Assembly: GCF_009792895.1 (NCBI RefSeq)
Contig: NZ_WSSC01000004.1
Coordinates: 124,001-188,000 of the forward strand
DNA from: Pigmentibacter ruber
GTDB lineage: Bacteria; Bdellovibrionota_B; Oligoflexia; Silvanigrellales; Silvanigrellaceae
Length of the DNA stretch: 64,000 bases
Reading direction: 5' to 3'
The notes under the pieces: generated by a model
Databases searched by the model: none
Told to the model about the DNA's origin: nothing
The model's input: only the letters and a program-made list of their open reading frames with translations
Translations under genes and position numbers: made by a program
Shown here: one piece after another, positions 53,513 to 61,245 of the stretch
Position numbering within the stretch: the first letter of the stretch is position 1
Layout of the letters: each line of letters opens with the position of its first letter

Positions 53513-54840
53513 AAAATAATTTAATAAAAAAAATGTTAACTCTTTGGAAAGAATTTTTACCTCTTTCTATTAGCGATGTCACAATGGCGATGGGTGACCC
53601 TATGGTAAATTCAGCATTAGCACACTTGCCTCGTCCACAGCAGAATTTTGCTGCATTAGGTTTCATAAAATCATTAGTTGTATTGTTTGAAAGCCCTATC
53701 ATATCTATGCTGCATGCCTCTAATGCATTATCTGATAAAAAAGAATCTCGTGAAGCATTATGGAGATTTGTTTTAATATCTTGTGCTGTATTAACAATTT
53801 GCTTACTTATTTTAGTAATCCCTCCCATTTTTTATTGGATAACAGAAAATTTATTTGGAATTTCTAATGAAATTTCTTCTCTTGCACATAAAATGTTGAT
53901 GTGTTTATTACTTTGGCCTGCTTCGATTGCAATTAGAAGGTATTTTCAAGGAATTCTAATTATAAATGGCAAGCAAAAAACATTAGCAAATGCTGGCTTT
54001 CTCAGATTTTTTATTTTATTTATATGCCTTATTACTGGATTTTTATTAAATATAAGTAGTGGATTTTTAGCTGGCGGATCTATGATGATTGGTGTTTTAT
54101 CAGAAACTATTTATGTTATTTTTGCAGCTAAAAAATATAAAAATTCTTCTTCAGAATTCATTTCAAAAAAGGAAACACATCTCTCAACTCCTAAAAATAT
54201 AAAAGAAATATGGTTATTTTACTGGCCTTTAGCTCATTCAATGGTTCTTGTTTGGGGAGGAAGAGCTCTTTTAATTTTATTTTTGGCGCGTGCTATAGAT
54301 AGTTCAATTGCTCTTGCTATTTGGCCTGTGACTTGGGCTTTAATTCTTGTATTTGGAAATACAACTAGAATGGTTCAACAAGTTATTATCCGAAATAAAG
54401 AAAAATATCATCCTATTGATTTTATCATTTTTGCTTTTAGTGTTGGTTCAATTTTATCAATTCTTATATTATTTTTAACACTTAGCCCCATAGGTAAAAG
54501 TATTCTTATATTATTTATTGGCAATAATGAAATGATATTAATTGGAGTTCAAAAAATATTACTCATTTGTTTTTCTGTTCCTTTATTTATTGCAATTCAA
54601 AATGTCATGCAAGGACTATTAATTGGGGTCGGAAAAACAAAAGAAATTAATTTTGCAACTTTATCTGCTACAGCTATTCTACTTTTCTGCTCATTTATTG
54701 GGATTTATTTAAATTACTCAGGCGCAATAGTTGCCGCAATTGCAATGATAATTTCGTTTATTGTAGAAATATTAATTTTAATTGCCAAAGTACCATGGAA
54801 CCATTATGTAACTAAATATTCAAAACAAAATTTAATTTAA
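53509..54840 (+). CDS. MATE-family exporter-like membrane protein
   Basis: 443 residues with about 12 hydrophobic segments. 'FLPLSISDVTMAMGDPMVNS' resembles the MATE opening with an acidic residue in TM1, and 'WLFYWPLAHSMVLVWGGRAL' starts the second half. Such antiporters export small organic molecules using Na+ or H+. It lies between the PLP synthase and the kinase (ATGA overlap 53509-53512, then 12 nt), so it probably exports the cluster's product. Confidence 0.75.
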   Translation: MKNNLIKKMLTLWKEFLPLSISDVTMAMGDPMVNSALAHLPRPQQNFAALGFIKSLVVLFESPIISMLHASNALSDKKESREALWRFVLISCAVLTICLLILVIPPIFYWITENLFGISNEISSLAHKMLMCLLLWPASIAIRRYFQGILIINGKQKTLANAGFLRFFILFICLITGFLLNISSGFLAGGSMMIGVLSETIYVIFAAKKYKNSSSEFISKKETHLSTPKNIKEIWLFYWPLAHSMVLVWGGRALLILFLARAIDSSIALAIWPVTWALILVFGNTTRMVQQVIIRNKEKYHPIDFIIFAFSVGSILSILILFLTLSPIGKSILILFIGNNEMILIGVQKILLICFSVPLFIAIQNVMQGLLIGVGKTKEINFATLSATAILLFCSFIGIYLNYSGAIVAAIAMIISFIVEILILIAKVPWNHYVTKYSKQNLI

Positions 54841-54851
54841 AAGGTGAAAAT

Positions 54852-55730
54852 ATGAAATTTACAGCTATAGCTCCAGGTACCTGTGGTGAGCTTCTTCAAG
54901 GGTTTATTGATGATAAAGATTTTTTAATTAATAGTCCTATTCCTTTTTTTGCTAAGGCGAGTGTTACAATAAATAATAAAGAAAGTAAAATAGAATTTTT
55001 AGAAGAGGAAAAATATTCAAAAATTAATAGGATAATTGATAAAATACTTTCCCACTTTAAAATTAAAGAAAATATTGCTTTAAATTTTGAAATAGATTCT
55101 AAAATTCCAAGAGGAAAAGGTCTAGCATCCAGCACAGCTGAGTTAACTGCTGTGATCCTTGCAATTAGCAAAGCTTTTAATAAAAATCTTTCTGATAATG
55201 AAATTAATAATTTGCTTATTTCAGTTGATAAATCTTCAGATGGCGTTTTTTTACCAGGAATATCATACATAAATCATCTTAAAGGCCATGTTTACAAAAA
55301 GTTTCAACACATACCATCTTTATCATTTATTATTGTAGATTCAGGTGGCGAAATTTCCACCCAAAAATTTGATAGAATACTTGCAAGGAATGTGTCTCTT
55401 AAACATGAAAATTCTTTAAGAGCTGCTTTGAAAATAATAAAAGAAGGATTTTTAACAAAAAATTCTAAATTAATTGCTCAAGCAGCTACTATAAGTGCAA
55501 GAATAAACCAAAACGTTTTATATAAAGATCCATTTGAAACACTAGTCAACGGAACAAAAGAGTATGGCGGGCTAGGAGTTAATTGTGCGCATACTGGAAC
55601 TGTTTTAGGAGTTATGTTTGATCATAAAAATACGGATCAACATAGCTTACTAGAACGCGTTAAAACACTTATTCATCCCCTTCCTATCATAGGCATTTAC
55701 CCCCTTATTTCAGGTTCAAGAATAAATTAA
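54852..55730 (+). CDS. GHMP kinase, L-threonine-kinase (PduX)-like
   Basis: 292 residues. The opening 'AIAPGTCGELLQGFIDDKDF' (PGxCGExxQG) is diagnostic of PduX-like L-threonine kinases. The GHMP phosphate loop is 'PRGKGLASSTAELTAV', and motif 3 is 'NCAHTGTVLGVMFD'. PduX makes O-phospho-L-threonine for cobalamin assembly, but no cobalamin gene is present here. Next to an SbnA-like enzyme it would instead supply a phosphorylated hydroxy-amino acid for beta-replacement, which is inference. AAAAGG precedes the ATG. Confidence 0.85.
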   Translation: MKFTAIAPGTCGELLQGFIDDKDFLINSPIPFFAKASVTINNKESKIEFLEEEKYSKINRIIDKILSHFKIKENIALNFEIDSKIPRGKGLASSTAELTAVILAISKAFNKNLSDNEINNLLISVDKSSDGVFLPGISYINHLKGHVYKKFQHIPSLSFIIVDSGGEISTQKFDRILARNVSLKHENSLRAALKIIKEGFLTKNSKLIAQAATISARINQNVLYKDPFETLVNGTKEYGGLGVNCAHTGTVLGVMFDHKNTDQHSLLERVKTLIHPLPIIGIYPLISGSRIN

Positions 55731-55752
55731 TCACTTTTGTAAAAAATTATTC

Positions 55753-55793
55753 TAAGATTATTTCTATTAAAATTTTTTTTAGGAATAATCTTA
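55753..55793. terminator. Hairpin between the kinase and PLD genes
   Basis: TAAGATTATTTCT (55753-55765) and AGGAATAATCTTA (55781-55793) pair over 13 positions with one G-U. On the minus strand a T-run follows after a short gap. It probably separates the two converging transcripts. Confidence 0.55.
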
Positions 55794-55813
55794 ATCAAAT
55801 TACTTTTACTTTA

Positions 55814-56338
55814 TCAATTCATCTTAGTAGAAACTTTTTGCCTATTAAACCAATTTTCAGTATATTTTTTTGCTAAATTAGCATCATCAATAATTATTAC
55901 ATTTTCAGCATTTTTTTGTTGTGCTGCTTTTGTAAAATTAAAACTTCCAGTAATAACTGTAAGGTTATCAATTATCATTACTTTATTATGTGCAATAGCT
56001 ACTTTATCATCTTTCCAAGTTTGTATTTCCTGATTTACTAAAAACTTTGCAGATGAATACTTTTGAGAAAATTGAGACTTATCAAGAATGATCATTACTT
56101 CTACCCCTCTTTTTTTAGCATCTAAAATTGATTTAGCTATTGGCGCACTTGTAAAAGAATAGGCTTGAATAAGTAAAGATTTTTTTGCTTTTGCAATATT
56201 TTTTGTAATTAATTCAGTACAATTTTCTCCTGGTGTAAAACAAATTTCATAGCTTGAATTCTTAAAGTTTTCTGCATAAGAATTTGATGATTCTAGAAAA
56301 CAAATTATTGCTAAAATTGCCATAATATTTTTATACAT
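55814..56338 (-). CDS. Secreted phospholipase D-family nuclease (Nuc-like)
   Basis: 174 residues. A signal peptide (MAILAIICFLESSNSYA) precedes a single PLD domain. It has 'KSLLIQAYSFTSAPIAKSIL' and the HKD motif 'AIAHNKVMIIDNLTVITGSF' (H-x-K-x4-D), then 'NFTKAAQQKNAENVII'. The single motif and size match the Nuc/endonuclease group, which dimerises to form the active site and cleaves DNA non-specifically. A periplasmic or secreted nutritional nuclease is likely. Confidence 0.9.
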   Translation of the reverse strand: MYKNIMAILAIICFLESSNSYAENFKNSSYEICFTPGENCTELITKNIAKAKKSLLIQAYSFTSAPIAKSILDAKKRGVEVMIILDKSQFSQKYSSAKFLVNQEIQTWKDDKVAIAHNKVMIIDNLTVITGSFNFTKAAQQKNAENVIIIDDANLAKKYTENWFNRQKVSTKMN

Positions 56339-56633
56339 TTTTCCTCCTAAAATTTATTCTATAAACAAAAGTAATAATAATTTTAACTTTTTAAACAGCT
56401 TTAATACATTCTGAAATTTCCAAAATGCTCTTTGATATTAGATACTATAAAAAAATTATAATTGCTAAATTAGTTTAAAAATTTTAATTCAAATTATTTT
56501 CAATTTTAAAGAAAAATTATATTTAAAGCTTTTTATAGATATTGCTAAAATAAATATAATATAATAAATTTAAACTTCAAATATTATATTAATCTCAAAA
56601 TATTTATTATACACTATAATATTACCAATTTAT

Positions 56634-57626
56634 TTAATAAACATCATTTAACTGAATTAACTTAGTTGAACCATTCCTAGTTAGTTTTGCTATACTACAA
56701 TTCGGTTGAAAAACTAAACTTTCAGTACCTGTTTTAGATCCCGACAAGGTAGTTGTAATAGTTCCTTGAGTTGGAAAGTTACATGGAGCTGTCCAAATCA
56801 ATGCTGAACTTATCACAGCGGTTCCTGTAAATTTTGCTAAATTTTGTTGAACAGTAATAGTACCACTACTTATTGTTTTTGTTGCAGCATTAATTGCTAG
56901 AGTCAATGCATTTGATGAAATAGTATGCTCCCAAATAGGTTTACTTTTTGAGGTTATCGCCTTAATATTTAATCCAAGTATGGTTAAAGTAGTATTTACA
57001 ATCAAATTTGTTGGATCGCCATTAGACGAACCGACATTAATGGCTGTGCCGCCTGTTACAGAGCTATTATAACCAGAATAAATTGTTGAGTCTAAATATA
57101 TTTTAACCCCAGTTCCTGACAATCTATAGATCCCTGATTGATGAGTTCTTGTAAAGGAAATATTTCCCACTTGAAGAGGATTAATTATGCATGAATTATT
57201 ATTAAATTCAAATGATACTTTTCCAGTTAAATAAGCATTTCCTATTGTTCCAGATACACAGTTTTCATAATTAAAATCTATAGTGGTATTTGTTATATCG
57301 CAAGCTAAAGGATTTGAGCCTAAATTATTTTGATCTACATAGAAACTTTGGCATAAATTATTTTGAGCAAAAGCAGATTGGCTAAATAAAATATAGTCAA
57401 AAATATTTTTATAATTATTTCTTTTATCTAAATTTTTAACATTTTGTATATCACTTGATAAACTTCCAACTATTCCAGATAGCGCTGATACAGCTGCTTC
57501 TGAAGTTGAAATTTCATTAGGATTTGTATTATTACTATTTTGAAAATCAATATTTTCTTCATTTGTACAAGATACTAATAAAATTAATACAAAAATATAA
57601 CAAGAATTAGTTTTAACCTTTTTCAT
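56634..57626 (-). CDS. Lipoprotein of unknown function
   Basis: 330 residues. The signal peptide ends in a lipobox, 'FVLILLVSC' (Cys near residue 20), so the protein is lipid-anchored. The mature part is rich in Ser, Thr and Asn, with beta-strand repeats (TLTILGLNIKAITS, ALTLAINAATKTISSGTITV) and a C-terminal pair of Cys (APCNF, PNCSI). GAGG precedes the ATG. It is divergent from the FadL gene and could be a partner of it. I recognise no family. Confidence 0.6.
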   Translation of the reverse strand: MKKVKTNSCYIFVLILLVSCTNEENIDFQNSNNTNPNEISTSEAAVSALSGIVGSLSSDIQNVKNLDKRNNYKNIFDYILFSQSAFAQNNLCQSFYVDQNNLGSNPLACDITNTTIDFNYENCVSGTIGNAYLTGKVSFEFNNNSCIINPLQVGNISFTRTHQSGIYRLSGTGVKIYLDSTIYSGYNSSVTGGTAINVGSSNGDPTNLIVNTTLTILGLNIKAITSKSKPIWEHTISSNALTLAINAATKTISSGTITVQQNLAKFTGTAVISSALIWTAPCNFPTQGTITTTLSGSKTGTESLVFQPNCSIAKLTRNGSTKLIQLNDVY

Positions 57627-57680
57627 TTTTTATTACCTCATATTTAGAGTATTAAAAATAAAATTAAATTTTTAAATTTC

Positions 57681-57709
57681 TTGACATTATATTGACACAA
57701 AAATATTAT
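57681..57709 (+). promoter_or_regulatory. Strong sigma-70 promoter of the FadL gene
   Basis: TTGACA (57681-57686), a 17-nt spacer and TATTAT (57704-57709, five of six) make a near-consensus promoter 41 nt before the FadL start. Another TTGACA lies at 57692. Confidence 0.7.
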
Positions 57710-57710
57710 A

Positions 57711-57722
57711 TTTCGTACGAAA
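57711..57722 (+). promoter_or_regulatory. Perfect 12-bp dyad over the start site of the FadL transcript
   Basis: TTTCGTACGAAA begins one base after the -10 box. A repressor bound there would block transcription. A related TTCGTTCGAA element occurs near 59119, behind the gene. Confidence 0.45.
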
Positions 57723-57750
57723 AAAGTAACTTAAAAAATGGAATATTTAT

Positions 57751-59091
57751 TTGAAAAATGCGAAATATTTAAAGAACAAAATAGTCATTGTTATATTTTT
57801 AATGATCCAATTAAATGCAAATTCTGATTGGCAGCATTATAATAATTTTCTAATTGGTGACCGCGCAAGTGGAATGGGCGGGGCTTATACAGCTTTATCT
57901 GATGACCCTTCAGGAATTTTTTACAACCCAGGAGGATTAGCATTCTGCGGTGATTCTGAAATAAGCCTTTCAACCATTGGTTACTATACCAATACTCTAA
58001 AAGTAAATTCTTTGCTTGGTGTTAGTGATTTTCAATTAAAACAAAATGACGCTGATATGATAAACGGTTTTTTTGGTGGGGTGACTAAATTACAGCTATT
58101 TTCAAAAGATTTTTATCTATCTTTTGGAATTTTTGTTCCTGACAACTCTAATATTAATTCAAAAATAAGACTTTCAAGTTCAAATAATGGAGTAATATAT
58201 GCTGGAGATCAAAGAATTACAGACAGTCAATCTAATTATTCTTTAGGAATTTCTACAAAATTATTTGATGACTTAGGATTAGGTTTTACAGTAGGGTTTT
58301 TAAATATTGATCATTCAGAGTTACTTACAAAAAACATAACCTATGGCCCTTTTCTAAACTCACTACAAAATTACGTCTATGCAGTAAATACTAATACCAG
58401 TGATAAAACTTTAAATTTAAAAGAAATTGATGTTTCCCTAGGTACCTTATATAAAATTCTTCCAGAACTATCTATTGGATTCACTTTAATTTATAAAATT
58501 CCAATATATCAATATTTTTCTTCTAGCTCTCTAGATTCAGCAATAGTTGTTGATTCTAACTTTATACCTGTTGAAGGAATCGTTACATTAGATGATGGAA
58601 CTATTTTTACTCAACATGTTAACACCTATTCTTCATATCGCAGTTCATCTATTTTTAATAAATTACCTACACAATTTCGATTCGGCGTAGCCTGGAGTCC
58701 TAAAGCATACCAAACTCTATCAAGTGATATTGTTTACTATACAGGCATTCAAACAAGTGTCCCAAGTTACAACTTAAAACCAATTTTTAATTTTTCTTTC
58801 GGGTCAGAAACAATTTTTTTTGAGCAATTGAAATTAAGATTAGGAATATTTACCAATAATTGGGCAGGTAATGCAACAGAATCTGAACATGTTATCAATT
58901 CAGATTTTCTTGGTTTTTCAACTGGTTTAGCATATTCCAAAAATCAAAAAACCTCTTATGGTCTAACTGTAGTTTATCAACAGACTTTTAAAGCGTTGTA
59001 TGTACCAGATACTTCTATCTCAAAATCTAATTATCCAAAGGTTGATTGGTCTACACTAATACTGTCGCTTGGTATGAGTAGTGAATTATGA
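57751..59091 (+). CDS. FadL/OmpP1/TodX-family outer membrane channel
   Basis: 446 residues. A signal peptide (IVIVIFLMIQLNANS) precedes 'GDRASGMGGAYTALSDDPSG' and 'FYNPGGLAF', the N-terminal hatch signature of FadL proteins (GxRAxxMGGAxxA...NPAGLA). Amphipathic strands follow to the end ('LILSLGMSSEL'). The start is TTG at 57751 after GGAA, because no in-frame ATG precedes the signal sequence. It takes up long-chain fatty acids or other hydrophobic compounds through the outer membrane. Confidence 0.85.
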   Translation: MKNAKYLKNKIVIVIFLMIQLNANSDWQHYNNFLIGDRASGMGGAYTALSDDPSGIFYNPGGLAFCGDSEISLSTIGYYTNTLKVNSLLGVSDFQLKQNDADMINGFFGGVTKLQLFSKDFYLSFGIFVPDNSNINSKIRLSSSNNGVIYAGDQRITDSQSNYSLGISTKLFDDLGLGFTVGFLNIDHSELLTKNITYGPFLNSLQNYVYAVNTNTSDKTLNLKEIDVSLGTLYKILPELSIGFTLIYKIPIYQYFSSSSLDSAIVVDSNFIPVEGIVTLDDGTIFTQHVNTYSSYRSSSIFNKLPTQFRFGVAWSPKAYQTLSSDIVYYTGIQTSVPSYNLKPIFNFSFGSETIFFEQLKLRLGIFTNNWAGNATESEHVINSDFLGFSTGLAYSKNQKTSYGLTVVYQQTFKALYVPDTSISKSNYPKVDWSTLILSLGMSSEL

Positions 59092-59316
59092 TTTCTGTTA
59101 CATTGTAGAGTCTGTAATTCGTTCGAAATATACTCACTGTTACTTTGACTAGTGTTCACGACTCTATTGGGTAATAAAAATTAATATCTTTAATATCATA
59201 TAGTTATAAAAGACAACTTGACTCATAACTTATATAAATACAAATATGTATCCTCTTAGATTTTTATTCTGAGAAATACACTTCTTTAAAATTTAATGTA
59301 ACAATTTTGGTGAGTT

Positions 59317-60462
59317 ATGGGAAGAATTGTTTTAGGTTTTTATTCTCTTCTTTTTTCTTTAAGTCTTAATAACAAGGCATACTCAAATATTGAAAATAAG
59401 AAAGAAATAATAAGTAAAGTTAAAAATTTTACACAAATTATTGAAAAAGAAAAAAAAGATCAACAAGGCTTTGTCCTTGCAATTTTATATAAAGATCAAG
59501 TTATATATAAGTCTATACATGGTTATAAAAAGGGCAAAAAATACCCAATTACTTCAAAAACATTATTCCCGCTTGCATCTGTATCAAAACCAATAACTGC
59601 TACAGCATTAGCGTTAATGGCTCAAAAAGGAAAAATAAATTTAAATGAACCTTTTGAGTTACCTTATATAAAAAATCCTATCCAATTTTCTAATATATTG
59701 AGCCATACTACTGGCTATCAATTCTCAGGTGATAGAGAAATTGAACGCGGATTTAGTCGTGATAAATTATTAAATACTTTAAAAAATCATCCTGTAGATT
59801 GCGAGCCTTTTAATTGCTATCGTTACAGTAATGCTACTTTTAGTTTAGTTGAAGAAGCGCTTAACTTGTATGATTTAAACTATAATGAAGTCATGAAAAA
59901 CTTAAATAAGTCCTTACAGACGAAGGAAATTAGACTACAAGTAAATAAAACTAATGAAGATCTTGCTTATCCTCACTTAAAACAAAATGTAAAAGGAAAA
60001 ATCTTATTTAAGCAGCTACCTTATCCACCCTATTATCCTAAAACGGTACCTGCATCTGCAGGAGTATTTGCTTCATTAAATGGGATGATAGAATTTTATA
60101 AATTAGCTTTTGGCTACAAACCTAACATTCTATCACCAAGAATTGCAAAAAGTATGTTTACTCCTGTTATTGCAAATAATGATGCAAAAAAATGGAATGT
60201 ACAATGGCCCGCAAAAAAAGAAAATATTGAATCATCATATGCATTAGGATGGAGAATATTAAATATTAAAACCAATCCAGATAACACACTAGTTTATCAT
60301 CCAGGTTTTATAAATGGAATTACTTCTTTTATAGGATTTATACCATCTAAAGAGGTTGGAATTATTATTTTAACAAATCAGGGATCAAAATTTGCTTCAA
60401 AAAATGGGATTGCATTTTGGAGTCATATTATCAGTAATCAAAAAAAATCAATAAGTTTTTAA
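59317..60462 (+). CDS. Secreted serine hydrolase of the beta-lactamase/DD-peptidase fold
   Basis: 381 residues with a signal peptide (IVLGFYSLLFSLSLNNKAYS). The class C/esterase motifs are 'LASVSKPITATAL' (SxxK), 'CYRYSNATFSLVE' (YxN) and 'LVYHPGFINGITSF' near the C-terminus (the H/K-x-G motif as HPG). It may be an esterase, a D-aminopeptidase or a beta-lactamase-like protein. The HPG in place of KTG favours an esterase/peptidase over a true AmpC. GGTGAG precedes the ATG. It is flanked by unrelated genes. Confidence 0.85.
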   Translation: MGRIVLGFYSLLFSLSLNNKAYSNIENKKEIISKVKNFTQIIEKEKKDQQGFVLAILYKDQVIYKSIHGYKKGKKYPITSKTLFPLASVSKPITATALALMAQKGKINLNEPFELPYIKNPIQFSNILSHTTGYQFSGDREIERGFSRDKLLNTLKNHPVDCEPFNCYRYSNATFSLVEEALNLYDLNYNEVMKNLNKSLQTKEIRLQVNKTNEDLAYPHLKQNVKGKILFKQLPYPPYYPKTVPASAGVFASLNGMIEFYKLAFGYKPNILSPRIAKSMFTPVIANNDAKKWNVQWPAKKENIESSYALGWRILNIKTNPDNTLVYHPGFINGITSFIGFIPSKEVGIIILTNQGSKFASKNGIAFWSHIISNQKKSISF

Positions 60463-60585
60463 ATATATCTTTTTATTACTTTAACTATATCCTATATTTA
60501 GTAAATAAGTCATAATTTAATTACTTCCTCTTTTGAGTTCATCAAAAATATATTACTATAGAAATAATTTATAGGATTTATAAAA

Positions 60586-61221
60586 ATGAACTTACTTAAA
60601 AATGCAATTCAAGTGGGTAACATGTCGAAAGCTCGTTTAGAAGCTTTTAGCGATGGTGTTATAGCGGTAATAATCACTGTATTAGTTTTAGAAATTCATT
60701 TACCTAATAATCATGTTAACCCTAATGATTTGACTCCAGTTCTGTTATCATTAATACCCAAAGGGATAAGCTACTTAATTAGTTTTATTACTATAACTGT
60801 CTGGTGGGTATCACATCATCAACTTTTACACATTATAGAAAAAACAGATCGAGGTTTGCTTTGGCTAAACTCTTTATTTTTACTATTTCTTTCATTTATT
60901 CCTTTTCCAACATCTTTAATTGGCGAATATCCCCAAGAGTTCTCTTCTATATTAATCTATGCTGCAACCGGAGTCTTTACTAGTATTAGTTTTACTATTA
61001 TGAAATGGTATTGTTTATTTAAATCAAAATTAGTTTATCAAACAATTCCTGAAGAGATTCTTTTAAAAAGCTTTAAAAAAGGATTTATTAGTCCATTACT
61101 ATATTTTTCTTCAATCATAATTGGATACTTCTATCCAATTATATCTTTTATTATTTTTGCTTTTATACCGTGCTATTATTTTATCCCTGGTCTTCTTGAA
61201 AAGCACATTATAAAAAAATAG
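60586..61221 (+). CDS. TMEM175-family (DUF1211) channel-like membrane protein
   Basis: 211 residues with five or six membrane segments. 'SKARLEAFSDGVIAVIITVL' is the signature R..eaFSDGVfAI..TLL of TMEM175, which carries the selectivity-filter region of these K+ channels. 'FITITVWWVSHHQLLHIIEK' is the second conserved block. AGGA precedes the ATG at 60586, although the family core starts at M13. One six-TM unit per gene is normal for bacterial homologues. Confidence 0.85.
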   Translation: MNLLKNAIQVGNMSKARLEAFSDGVIAVIITVLVLEIHLPNNHVNPNDLTPVLLSLIPKGISYLISFITITVWWVSHHQLLHIIEKTDRGLLWLNSLFLLFLSFIPFPTSLIGEYPQEFSSILIYAATGVFTSISFTIMKWYCLFKSKLVYQTIPEEILLKSFKKGFISPLLYFSSIIIGYFYPIISFIIFAFIPCYYFIPGLLEKHIIKK

Positions 61222-61245
61222 TTTGTAAAAGATTTAACTAATATT

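Noticed and set aside
54852-55730. Cobalamin pathway context for the PduX-like kinase
   Set aside because: No cobalamin or propanediol genes are in the neighbourhood. The flanking genes fit another pathway.
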